From Patescibacteria group bacterium UBA6164 (GTDB lineage: Bacteria > Patescibacteriota > Gracilibacteria > BD1-5 > UBA6164), in contig DIUG01000031.1 in assembly GCA_002422305.1 (NCBI GenBank), positions 1-64,000 of the forward strand: a DNA stretch of 64,000 nucleotides, in the 5' to 3' direction. Below, piece after piece: positions 54,591-64,000 of this stretch. A model generated the notes under the pieces. It saw nothing but the letters and a program-made list of their open reading frames with translations. It was not told the origin of the DNA and made no database searches. Every line of letters starts with the position of its first letter. The first letter of the stretch is position 1. Both the position numbers and the translations under genes were made by a program.

Positions 54591-55481
54591 ATGAAAAAAA
54601 ACGATATATATAAAATCTGAAAAGATTTATTGATAGATAATAATAAAATAGAGAAAATTTTATTAAAAATAACTGGCCTTAGTAAAAGTCAGTTATTTTT
54701 ATGTGAAGATATAGATAATAAATACCTAGAAAATATATTTAATTATTTTAAAAAAATAATTAAAGGAGAACCATTGGAGTATATTACAAATAATGCTGAA
54801 TTTTATTGATTTGATTTTTATGTTGATAATAGAGTATTGATACCTAGAAATGATACAGAAATAATGGTTTATAAAGCTATTGAGGAAATAAAAAAAACAA
54901 AAGAAGATATTATTTTAATAGATGTATGAACTTGAACTAGTTGTATAGTAATTTCTATACTTAAAAGTTTAATATCTATTAATAGTAAAAAAAATGAAAG
55001 TTATGTTATAGATATATCAAAAAATGTTTTAGAAGTAAGTAAAATAAATATAAAATTACATGAATTAGAAAATCAAATAACACAAATAAAATGAGATTTA
55101 TTAGAATATTTTTTAATATCTTCTCCTGAAAATATTTCCTTTGAAAAAGAGAGATTTATAGAAAAAAAAATAATAATTACTGCAAATTTACCATATATAA
55201 AAAATGGAGATTTTGAAAATATGGATGAAGAAACTATTAATTTTGAGCCTAGTTTAGCACTTTATTGATGAGTTCATACTTGATTTGAGTTATATGAAAA
55301 AATGATTATACAATGCATAATATTTAAAGAAATAAGAAAAATATACAAATTAATTCTATTTATAGAAATATGATTTGATCAAAAAGAGGTATGTGAAAAT
55401 TATTTAAATAATTTTTGAATAAAATTTGAAATATTTAGGGATAATTGATGAATAGATAGATGTGTAAAAATATTAATTTAA
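54591..55481 (+). CDS. prmC: Release factor glutamine methyltransferase (PrmC/HemK)
   Basis: 296 residues. N-terminal helical domain, then [28 protein letters not shown] (family: RVLIPRPETE), SAM motif I IDVGTGTSCIVI, and TANLPYI at residues 197-203: the family's NPPY is here NLPY (N199-Y202). It methylates the Gln of the GGQ loop in release factors; its substrate prfA lies 4.5 kb downstream. Two other family positions look normal. Confidence 0.9.
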
Positions 55482-55636
55482 TTAATATTATAAAACCATT
55501 TTAATATAGATGAAAATAAAAATCAATATCTTATTTTTTGTAGTTCAAATTAAATTTTATAATTTAGATAATAATAATTTTTTGTATTTATTTAAAAATA
55601 TGATAAAATAAATAAGTTAGTAAATAATAAAGTAAT

Positions 55637-56305
55637 ATGTGATTAGAAGATTATTCTCCAGAAATAGAATCATCTGACGGATTATGACAATCGATTGAAT
55701 CTACAAAAGAAACTAGTGAAAAGTATAATGAATCTAGTAGAAAAGCATGAGCTAAGGTTGCTAAAGTTTGAAAAGATGAAAAAAAAGCCAAAAAATATGA
55801 TTTTTTATTGGCTTGATTTATGGTCAAAATAATTGTAGATAAAAAATACGATTTTATACTTGAATCTTTATTTAATTCTATTCATATATGATACCCTTCA
55901 AATTTTATTTTATGAATATTGTCAATAATAAATATTGATATAAGTAATAAAATAAGAGAGGTGTCAAATAAACAATTAATTAATTTTAAATATAGTATAA
56001 AAAATGATATTGAAATCTTTGATGATAAAAATATTAATTTTAAAATTAAAGAAAGAATTAATTACTGGATTGAAGATATAATGGATAGTGTAATATTAGA
56101 ATATTCAAATATTCAAACTGAAAAATTAAAGCAACTATTAATAATAGAGGAAAAAATTTTATTAGAATACATTAGTAATATATTTTCATTTTTTTTAGAT
56201 GAAATAAATATTAAAATATCTAAAAATAAATCTGAAAGTATATCAACTTTTATAATATTAGAGGTGAAAAAATCTATAGATAAATTAATATTAGAAGATA
56301 TATAG
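55637..56305 (+). CDS. Unknown helical protein
   Basis: 222 residues, starting ATG-TGA (Met-Gly). Charged N-terminus, one moderately hydrophobic helix (about 68-95), and a helical, lysine/isoleucine-rich C-terminal half (NYWIEDIMDSVILEYSNI ... FLDEINIKISKNKSE). I do not recognise it. It lies alone in 150-bp gaps between prmC and fusA. Confidence 0.65.
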
Positions 56306-56342
56306 TTAAATATAATTTATAATTTATAAGATAAAAAAATAT

Positions 56343-56370
56343 TTGACTTATAATAACTATTGAGTAAAAT
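56343..56370 (+). promoter_or_regulatory. Promoter of fusA
   Basis: TTGACT (56343-56348), 16-bp spacer, TAAAAT (56365-56370), 112 bp before the ATG at 56482. Confidence 0.65.
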
Positions 56371-56389
56371 CCTGGCACAAAATAAAGTA

Positions 56390-56437
56390 AATCCATCTAA
56401 TAACTATTCTTTAAATAAAAAGAAAAGTAGATGGATT
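56390..56437 (+). promoter_or_regulatory. Leader hairpin of fusA
   Basis: AATCCATCTA (56390-56399) pairs with TAGATGGATT (56428-56437). A short, weak T-tract follows, so it could act as an attenuator. An upstream in-frame ATG at 56431 lies inside the stem, which argues for the start at 56482. Confidence 0.55.
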
Positions 56438-56481
56438 ATATTTTAGTTTTTAGAATATTTTTAAATTTTAATAATTTTATA

Positions 56482-58626
56482 ATGGTTAAAGTAACTCCTT
56501 TAGATAAGATTAGAAACATAGGTATTATTGCACATATTGATGCTGGTAAAACTACTTGTACTGAAAGAATTTTATATTATACTGGTAGAATACACAAAAT
56601 AGGTGAAACTCATGATTGACAAGGAACAATGGATTGGATGGAACAAGAAAAAGAAAGAGGTATAACAATTACTTCTGCAGCTACTACTTGTTTTTGGAAG
56701 AACCATCAAATAAATATTATTGATACTCCTTGACATGTAGATTTTACTATAGAAGTAGAAAGATCTCTTAGAGTTCTTGATGGTTGAGTTGCAGTATTTG
56801 ATGCATCTCAATGAGTTGAACCTCAATCAGAAACTGTTTGGAAACAAGCAGATAAATATAATGTACCTAGAATAGCATTTATTAACAAAATGGATAAAAT
56901 GGGGGGAGATTTTGAAATGTCTATAGATACTATTAAAAAAAGATTAGCTTGAGATAAAGTAGTTGCTATTCAATACCCTATTGGTGCTGCTGAAACTTTT
57001 ATAGGTATAGTTGATCTTATAGAAATGAAAGCTTATCATTTTGAAGGTGATTCTTGAGAAGTTATAAAAGAAATTGATATTCCTTCAGATATATTAGATA
57101 GATGTAATGAGTTAAGAGAAGATATGGTTGAAAAAGTTGCATCTCAAGATGATGAACTTATGAATAAATATTTTGAAAATGGTGATTTGGAGGTAATTGA
57201 TATTAAAAAAGGTTTAAGAAAAGCTGTTAGTAATAATGAATTATATGCTGTAGTTTGTGGTTCTGCTTTACAAAATATAGGTGTACAAATGGTTATTGAT
57301 GCGGCTGTTGAATATTTACCTTCTCCTATAGATGTGAATGAAGCAATGATTGATTGTAAAGATATAGATTCAAAAGAAACTTTTAAACAAATTCCAGTTT
57401 CTAATGATTCTTCATTAGCGGCAATTGCTTTTAAAATAGCTACGGACCCTTTTGTTGGTAGATTAACATTTACTAGAGTTTATGCAGGTACATTAAAATC
57501 TTGAACATATATTTATAATGCTACTTCTGGTGAAAAAGAAAGAGTTGGTAGGTTAGTTCAAATGCATGCAAATGAAAGAGTTGAAATACAAGAAATTACA
57601 GCATGAAATATTGGTGCAATTATTGGTTTAAAATCTACTAAAACTGGTGATACATTATGTGATTTAAATGATAAATTTTTAGTAGAATCTATAGAATTCC
57701 CTCAACCTGTTATTTCTATTTCTGTTGAACCTAAAACAAAAGCAGATCAAGAAAAAATGGGTATGGCTTTATCAAAATTAGCTGAAGAAGATCCTTCATT
57801 TAGAGTTAAAACAGATGAAGAAACTGCTCAAACTATTATTTCTGGTATGGGTGAATTACACTTAGATATCATTGTTGATAGAATGAAAAGAGAATTTAAA
57901 GTAGAATGTAATGTTGGTGCTCCACAAGTATCTTATAGAGAAACAATTAAAAATATTGCTAAAGATGTTGAACATAAATATTCTAAACAAACTTGAGGTA
58001 GAGGTCAGTATGGTCATGTAGTTATTACATTTGAACCATATAAGGAAATGGATGAAGAAGATATAAAAGCTGAATTAAAAGAAAAACCAACTAATAAATT
58101 TGTAAATAAAATTATTGGTGGTACTATACCTAAAGAATATATTCCTGGTGTACAAAAAGGTTTAACTGAAGCCTATAATAGAGGTTTTGTTGCTGGTTAT
58201 CCAATGGTTGATATAAAAGCAACTTTAACATTTGGTTCATTTCATGAAGTAGATTCAAGTGAATTGTCATTTAAATTAGCTGCTAGTAAAGCATTTAAAG
58301 AGGCATGTAGAAAAGCTCAAGCTACATTATTAGAACCAATAATGAAGGTAGAGGTAAATACTCCAGAAGAATATATGGGTGATGTAATAGGTCAGCTTAA
58401 TTCTAAAAGAGGAAGAATTGAAGAAATGGGTAATAGAGGTATGGCTAAAATTATTACAGCTTATGTTCCATTATCTGAAATGTTTGGTTATATGACAGAT
58501 TTAAGATCTGCTTCTCAAGGTAGAGCTACATATGCAATGGAATTTCATCATTATGAAGAAGTTCCAGCTAATGTTGCTACTAAGGTTAGAGAAGATAGAG
58601 GATTTGTTTTATCTGATGAAGATTAA
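56482..58626 (+). CDS. fusA: Elongation factor G
   Basis: 714 residues. GTPase domain with G1 AHIDAGKTT (residues 17-25), G2 [12 protein letters not shown]3 DTPGHVDFT and G4 NKMD; then domains II-V, ending [21 protein letters not shown]. It drives translocation. The start at 56482 was chosen because the protein then begins [20 protein letters not shown]; 17 extra N-terminal codons in frame are unlikely to be used. Most glycines are GGT, with a minority TGA, so it uses UGA less than its neighbours do. Confidence 0.97.
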
Positions 58627-58635
58627 TAAACTGAA

Positions 58636-58675
58636 CTAAAAAACAATCACTCAAATATGAGTGATTGTTTTTTAG
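58636..58675. terminator. Bidirectional terminator between fusA and the minus-strand ATPase
   Basis: A perfect 18-bp stem (58636-58653 with 58658-58675), loop AATA, A- and T-rich flanks for both directions. Confidence 0.92.
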
Positions 58676-59851
58676 TTATATGTAAATACTAGTTTCAAAA
58701 TCAATTACATCTAGTGTAAATTCTGGATAGTTTTCTAGAAATAATTTGTATTTTTTTATATCAAACTTATCTTTTTGTACTTTTACTTCATATGCCTTTT
58801 TATCCTTTTCTATTATAAAATCTACTTCATTTTTATTTTGAGTTCTCCAAAATTTTAAATCGGTTATCTTATATGTATTTAGTAAATTTTTAAAAACTAA
58901 ATTTTCAAATAAAGATCATTTATCAATTCTATAATCAAATGCTTCGAAGTTATTTAAAAAATAATTTCTAAGTCATAAATCATAAAAATATATTTTTTGC
59001 ATTTTTGTTAACTCTTTTCTTATATTATTATAGAATGGAGATATTGTAGCAATATGAAAAGATTTTTTCATTATGTATATATATTTTTCTACTGTTATTG
59101 CATTTAAATTTATTGTATTTGATATTTCATTTAGATTTAATAAACTTCATATTTGACTAGACAATATTTTTAAAATAAAATAATATTTTTCTTCATATTC
59201 TACTCCAGCTTCTAATATATCTTTTTTTATATATGATAATCATATTTCCTCTAATAAATTTCTCTTTTCTTCAAAATCATCTTCCAAAACTACATCAGGA
59301 TATCATCAATAAATTATATATTCGTTATAATAGTTATCTAAATCATTTTTTTCTATTAATGGTATACTTTTATCATTTAAGTATTTAATAAAATGTTGTT
59401 TTCATTTAAATATTAGAAATTCTTCAAAATTTAATGTATTTATATAAAATATTTTCTTTCTTCCTGCAAGAGAATCTTTAAAATTTTTATCAATATAAAA
59501 GTCAGAGCTTCATGAAACTATTAGCTTAATATTTCATTTATATTCATCAAATATATATTTTAAAAAATTACTAGGATCTTTCAAATACTGTATTTCATCA
59601 ATAAATATATATTTTTTAATATCACTTTTTCATACAATTTTAAAAATATTTTCAGGATGTTCATTTAATAAATTTAAAAAATCTGGATTTTCTAAATTTA
59701 TATAGTTTGTAAATAATCATTCTGAATCAAATTTAGATTTCAGATTTTTTATAATTGATGTTTTTCATATTTGCCTAGCTCAAAGTAATAACAATATTTT
59801 ATCATTATCAACATATTTTATTATTTCTTTTTCAATTAATCTATTAAACAT
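58676..59851 (-). CDS. AAA+ ATPase (DUF4143-type), second copy
   Basis: 391 residues. Walker A GARQIGKTS near residues 24-32 (both flanking Gly TGA), Walker B KYIFIDEIQYL, GSSDFY-like sensor, SLAGRKKIFYINTLNFEEFL, and the C-terminal DUF4143 part with LKFGRTQNKNEVDFIIE-KKAYEVKV. Same family as 17177-18391 but clearly diverged. It is divergent from prfA, with which it shares a 167-bp upstream region. Confidence 0.88.
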
Positions 59852-60018
59852 TTTAGATATTTATAAAGTATAAATTTAGTATTATCTAAAATATTATATT
59901 ATATTTTATTTATTTTGCAAAACATTTTTAGGTAGTATGTCAAAACATTTTTATTCCTTGCTATTTTACTATTTTTCATTATCATACTTAAAATGTTTTA
60001 GAAAAATAATAAATATTT
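59852..60018. promoter_or_regulatory. Divergent intergenic region with CAAAACATTTTT repeats
   Basis: Contains CAAAACATTTTT twice (near 59918 and 59941) and the inverted AAAATGTTTTA near 59990. Three copies of one motif between divergent genes suggest a shared operator. No clear -35/-10 pair is assigned. Confidence 0.4.
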
Positions 60019-61098
60019 ATGAGATTTAATTTAGATAATTTGGTAACTGAGTATGAAGAATTACAAAAGAAACTTTCTGATTCTGATATTTTTAAAGACC
60101 AAAAAAAAGTTAGAGAAGTAGCTACAAGAAAAAAGAGTATAGAAGAAGCTGTTAATTTATATAAAGATTATAAAAAATCTAATGAAATAATGATTGAAAA
60201 TAAAGAAATGCTTGATATTGAAAAAGATGAAGAAATGAGAGAATTATTAAAAGAAGAAATAAGATGATTAGAATTAATTATTCCAGAAATGGAAGAAAAA
60301 TTAAAAATATCACTTTTACCAAAAGATCCAAATGATGAAAAAAGTATTATAGTTGAAGTTAGAGCTGGTACAGGTTGAGATGAAGCAGCTCTTTTTGTAT
60401 GAGAATTATCAAAGTCTTATATAATGTTTGCAGAATCTGAATGATTTATTGTTGAAATCACAGAACAAGCATTAAGTGAATGATGATGAGTTAAAGAAAT
60501 AATTTTTGAAATAAAATGAGAATGAGCATATTCTAGATTTAAATATGAATCAGGTGTTCATAGAGTTCAAAGAATTCCAGAAACAGAATCAAAATGAAGA
60601 GTACATACAAGTGCTATTACAGTTGCAATAATGCCAGAAGTAGATGAAATAGATATAGATTTAAAGGAAGAAGATGTTGAAATGTCTTTTTGTAGAGCTA
60701 GTTGAGCTTGAGGTCAACATGTTAATAAAACAGATTCTGCAGTTAATTTAAGACATAAACCAACATGAATTACGGTTTTTTGTCAAGATGGTAGATCTCA
60801 ACATAAAAATAGAGAAAAAGCTCGGAATATACTTAGATCAAGAATATATTCATTTGAAGAAGAAAAAAGAATGAAAGAATTATGAGAAGTAAGACTTGCA
60901 CAAGTAGGTTCATGAGATAGATCTGAAAAAATTAGAACTTATAATTTTCCACAAGATAGGGTTACTGATCATAGAATAGGACAAAATTTTTCAGGTATAC
61001 CATATATTATGATGGGAAGATTAGCACCTATTATCGATGCACTAGCAGTTGCAGATCAACAAGCTAGATTAGAAGCTGCTTGAAAATGACAAATATAA
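60019..61098 (+). CDS. prfA: Peptide chain release factor 1
   Basis: 359 residues, RF1 type. N-terminal coiled coil (1-85), [30 protein letters not shown] with the stop-codon-recognition tripeptide P-E-T at residues 187-189 (RF1's PxT; RF2 has SPF), and the catalytic GGQ at 231-233 in [19 protein letters not shown]1 reads UAA and UAG, consistent with UGA being sense. The first Gly of GGQ is itself TGA (60709-60711). No prfB is seen. Confidence 0.96.
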
Positions 61099-61133
61099 AA
61101 ATAAAGACTAAGATTTTCTTAGTCTTTATTTTT
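61096..61133. terminator. Convergent terminator after prfA
   Basis: AAAAATAAAGACTAAG and CTTAGTCTTTATTTTT form a perfect 16-bp stem with a short T-rich loop; it also covers the stop codon of the minus-strand permease. Confidence 0.9.
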
Positions 61134-62231
61134 ATATTTTATATAATCATTTATAAATATTTGTCATACAGCAACTACAGGTATGGATATAATAATACCT
61201 AAAATTCAAAATAAAGTCGCTCAAATAACCATTGCAACCAAAACTGAAAATGAAGATATAGATAGATTTTTTCACATAACATAGGGTACTAATATATTGT
61301 TTTCAAATTGTTGTATAAATATATATAATACAAATATTATGATTGTTGCTTGAAATCATAATCATAATCATATTGCTAATGCAGGTATTAAGGCTATAAA
61401 TGGTCATATATATGGTATAAATTCCATTAATCAAGCTATTATTGATAATACAAATACTTCTTCTACATATACTCAAAACAATCTAATAATTAATAATCAC
61501 ACAAAAGTAATAGAAAATATACTAAATGATAATATAAATTGACTTTTAATCCAATCATTAAGGGCTTTTAGTATACTATTTTCTCTTTTTTTCAAATATC
61601 TTGAACTATTCTTTGGTAAAATATCATAGTAAAATTTCCTAATGCTTTTTCTTTCTAATGCTATAAAAAATGTAAAGATAAATAATAATATGAATTTAGT
61701 TAAAAAATTAGTAATTCATGAAATTATTCATATTCAACTAGTTAAAAATTCTTTTAAATTATTTGTTATGAAAAATGATATTTGTCAAATATTTTCTTTT
61801 ATTGAAATCAATATTTTATTTATATCTACATATACTAGTAGATTTTTCATAAAACTAGGTAAATTAAATCAATCTACTCATTTTGAATTATATGTTTCAA
61901 TAGAATTATTTATTCAATCAGTTAATATGTTTAATAATAATGAAAATTGTTTTATAAATATAGGAGTAATAGAAAAAAACAATATAAATATAACAATTAA
62001 TATTGAAAAATATATTATTGTAATTCATACTCAATCAGATATTTTCCATTTATTAAATTTATTTAATAAAGGTGAAAATAATACATTTAAAAATAATGCT
62101 AATCATAAAATAATTAATATGTTTAATATATTATATATAAATAAACATATTATTATAAAAAAGGTAAGTATAAATAGTTTTGTTAAAAAACTATATTCTT
62201 TTTTCTTTAGATTTAATATTTTTTGTACCAT
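61119..62231 (-). CDS. AI-2E-family permease
   Basis: 370 residues with an N-terminal pair of helices, a middle amphipathic region, and the conserved C-terminal core: AGLMEFIPYIGPFIALIPALAIGLGLG ... YIFIQQFENNILVPYVMGKNLSISSFSVLVAMVIGATLFGILGIIISIPVVAV. These are the family's E-x-x-P-x-x-G-P and P-x-x-M-G motifs. Members export autoinducer-2 or ions, but most are uncharacterised. Numerous TGA glycines. The start at 62231 (MVQKILN) gives normal length. Confidence 0.9.
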
Positions 62232-62250
62232 ATTAAAGATATATTAATTA

Positions 62251-62352
62251 TTAGATACTAGAATTATTTAGAAAGCTGAATGTATTAAATTACTGAAGCC
62301 ATCTATTTACTAATTATATTACTCATATTATAAAGTAATTTTAGTATAATTA
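62251..62352. repeat. About 100-bp repeat, copy 1
   Basis: Shares ACTAGAATTATTTAGAAA...CTGAAGCCATCT...TAGTATAATTA with 62439-62538 over its whole length. No coding potential. Confidence 0.75.
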
Positions 62353-62438
62353 TAATATATCATAAATTTATTATTTTGCAAAAACATTAAAATTTATTTA
62401 TATTTTTTATAGGGTTGATAATAACACTATTTTTTTAT

Positions 62439-62538
62439 ACACTAGAATTATTTAGAAATTTTAGTATATCAAATGGCTGAAGCCATCTGTTGACTAATTT
62501 TACTACTAATAGTGTAAAGTTATTTTAGTATAATTACT
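62439..62538. repeat. About 100-bp repeat, copy 2
   Basis: Partner of 62251-62352. It has the self-complementary ATGGCT-GA-AGCCAT near 62474. A weaker third relative lies at 63812-63890 (AATTATTTAGAAAAATTAGTATA). The 336-bp gap 62232-62567 is made up mostly of copies 1 and 2. Confidence 0.75.
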
Positions 62539-62567
62539 TTCTCTATAATAATTTAGACTAAGCTATT

Positions 62568-63071
62568 TTATATTTCTTCTTTTTTCTCAATAGGAAATAG
62601 TAATCAAATAATTGTTATATTTTTTATAAAAATTAAATTATTAAATTTTTTTACTATTTTTTTGTATAATTCTAATCTTTTTCATAAATCAAAACTTATT
62701 TCTATTATAATATCTTTAACATATAAAAAATTATGATTTTTATTTATTTTAGGATGTTTATTACAAACTTTAAATATAAAATTTAATTCATTATGAATTA
62801 ATTTATATGTATTAGTTTTTTCTGTCAATTTTGTGTTAATAGTATTTTCTGAAAAATCTTTTTTCTTTAAAATAATTAATTCATTAAATATTTCATTATG
62901 TTTATTTAAATAATCTTTTGTTACTTCATAAATACTAGGTATTTGATTATTTTTTTCATTAAAAATATATAATATTTTTTTTTCTAGTTTTTCTATTTTA
63001 ATTTTTATTAAAATTATGAAAATCATAAAAATTATGTAAAATATTAATATTCAAATCGTATAGTAAATCAT
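62568..63071 (-). CDS. LemA-family-like membrane protein
   Basis: 167 residues. The start at 63071 (MIYYTIGILIFYIIFMIFIILIK) supplies the N-terminal helix that LemA proteins have. Then IPSIYEVTKDYLNKHNEIFNELI (family: IPxLVxxVKxYxxHE), a central helix NKHPKINKNHNFLYVKDIIIEIS, and RLELYKKIVKKFNNLI (family: R-x-x-YN-x-x-V-x-x-x-N). LemA's role is unknown. The order of motifs fits, but sequence match is moderate. Confidence 0.65.
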
Positions 63072-63143
63072 ATTCTTTTTTTATATATTAAGATATTTGT
63101 ATAATACTATCATATTTATTAAAATAAATCAAAAGATTAACTT

Positions 63144-63419
63144 ATGCAATTAAATATACCAATAAATAAACAAGCTATTTTTATAAAATCTATTATGTGG
63201 AATACTATAATAGAAATTTTTAAAAATGAGAAAAATATTGATATAACTCCTCATATGTCATCTATTCAGCTTAAATGAAAAATAATTTTTATAAAAACAA
63301 ATAAACCTATTATAAATACAGAAGCTTTAATGTTAGATGATAAAATAAAAAATCTTTTCTTAAAAAAAATAAAAAAAATATGAATAAAAATTTATGATTT
63401 TGAGTTAAGATATCTTTAA
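63144..63419 (+). CDS. Small protein, possibly DUF721/DciA-like
   Basis: 91 residues: SSIQLKGKIIFIKTNKPIINTEALMLDDKIKNLFLKKIKKIGIKIYDFELRYL. The pattern of a beta strand, 'KGxxxxIxTxxP', then a helix and IxDxxxR is like DUF721/DciA, which loads the replicative helicase in many bacteria. The match is weak. Confidence 0.5.
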
Positions 63420-63533
63420 TTTCATTATATTTAATTATTTTCTTTTAAATAATTTTTAAAAAAATATCTTTTTTTTGACTAAACTTTATTATAAATGATA
63501 TAATATACTAAATATTATTTAATTTTATTTATT

Positions 63534-63767
63534 ATGTTTAGATTAAAAAAGAAAAGTGTCTTTAAAGAGGAGTTTTTTTATAATGTAAAGTTAGTTATTT
63601 TAGCTGCATCTGTTGTAATGATTTGGAGATGAATATGGAATTTAATAGATGAATATTTTTTACCAGATGATTTTCTTTTATCAAATATATTAACTATTTT
63701 ACTTTGAATTTCTATTATGTTTTTTATTGAATATGATTTAGAGGCTCTTTGAGTTTGAGATGAATAA
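63534..63767 (+). CDS. Small two-helix membrane protein
   Basis: 77 residues: basic N-terminus (FRLKKKSVFKEEFF), two hydrophobic helices (about 18-35 and 47-65), acidic end IEYDLEALGVGDE. Three TGA glycines. Unknown function; followed by a strong terminator. Confidence 0.6.
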
Positions 63768-63807
63768 AAAAACTATATTGTTTTATAAAACAATATAGTT
63801 TTTTTAT
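63765..63807 (+). terminator. Terminator after the small membrane protein
   Basis: AAAAAACTATATTGTTTTA and its complement TAAAACAATATAGTTTTTT form a near-perfect hairpin with a T-tract. Confidence 0.9.
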
Positions 63808-63907
63808 TCTGTAATTATTTAGAAAAATTAGTATATAAAATAGCTTTTGTAATTTAATAACTAACTGTATTATTAGATTAGTTTTAATATATTTTCCTAT
63901 TTATTTA

Positions 63908-64000
63908 TTAATTTTTTCATATTTTATTCAATCAATTTCAATAGTGTTTTTTCCATTTAATTTTAAATCATTTATAATCATTGATACTAAAATAATTAAT
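63908..64000 (-). CDS. C-terminal end of a gene continuing beyond the window
   Basis: Open minus-strand frame to the window edge ending ...FKIKWKKHYGNGLNKIGKN and TAA. TGA glycines at plausible places suggest a real gene, but 30 codons are too few to identify it. Confidence 0.35.

Noticed and set aside
56431..56481. Upstream ATG as start of fusA
   Set aside because: It lies inside a hairpin and would add 17 hydrophobic residues absent from EF-G; the ATG at 56482 matches the family start.
61642..62247. 201-codon plus-strand reading frame
   Set aside because: It is the antisense of the AI-2E-type permease, whose minus-strand translation has clear family motifs; the plus-strand product has none.

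Overview
This window comes from an AT-rich (roughly 25 % GC) bacterium of the candidate phyla radiation that reads UGA as glycine (NCBI code 25), i.e. the Absconditabacteria (SR1) / Gracilibacteria (BD1-5) group. The evidence is direct. Almost every conserved gene here stays open only if in-frame TGA is translated, and TGA falls where the family has an invariant glycine: P-loops of PilB, HflX and two AAA+ ATPases, the GGQ loop of the release factor, zinc-finger repeats of DnaJ, and the glycine-rich loops of L2, L3, L15 and L16. A class I release factor with an RF1-type PxT motif (UAA/UAG reader) is encoded; no RF2 is seen. The spc operon lacks L30 (rpmD), as is usual for this radiation. All coordinates and translations below use code 25.

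Layout. 1-2122: end of tuf, then rpsJ, rpmB, tRNA-Leu(UAA), rpsP, a KH-domain RNA-binding protein and a pilin-like membrane protein. 2133-5317: first accessory islet, with a decayed ISL3-type element, an IS256-type transposase scrap, a VanZ-like protein, a small secreted protein and a truncated amidase-domain gene. 5589-23913: mostly co-directional genes: a secreted protein, a TraD/VirD4-like ATPase, DnaJ, a phospholipase D-like protein, a large unknown surface protein, 2-oxoacid:ferredoxin oxidoreductase subunits split by a HAD/toxin-antitoxin/ATPase insertion, HflX, a lipoprotein and a PilB-type ATPase. 24060-30616 (minus strand): pheT then dnaE. 30680-36406: second accessory islet, bracketed by a 408/407-bp direct duplication and containing two genes that look freshly imported (strong promoters, Shine-Dalgarno sites, an identical 88-nt leader-plus-start segment, no UGA-glycine), beside resident-style genes that do use UGA. 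36620-38800: CHASE2-class III nucleotide cyclase. 38894-49285: S10/spc ribosomal protein operon from rplC to rplO, then secY. 49434-58626: pheS, a GT4 lipid-phosphate sugar transferase, a pilin-like protein, fmt, an ABC-2 permease, prmC, an unknown protein and fusA. 58676-64000: AAA+ ATPase, prfA, an AI-2E-type permease, a LemA-like protein, small genes, and a family of about 100-bp repeats.

How it fits together. The core is translation machinery plus a thin envelope/secretion set (type IV pilus parts, SecY, conjugation-type ATPase), consistent with an episymbiotic or predatory ultra-small cell. The most unusual signal is in the two islets. The same amidase-domain family appears once as an un-recoded gene with host-style expression signals and a fresh nonsense mutation (32153-32842), and once as an older fragment that uses UGA for glycine (4867-5112). 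The pair looks like early and late stages of gene import into a recoded genome. Several accessory genes (toxin, secreted proteins) carry single-base frameshifts at simple runs, which are either real decay or read errors and need read-level confirmation.
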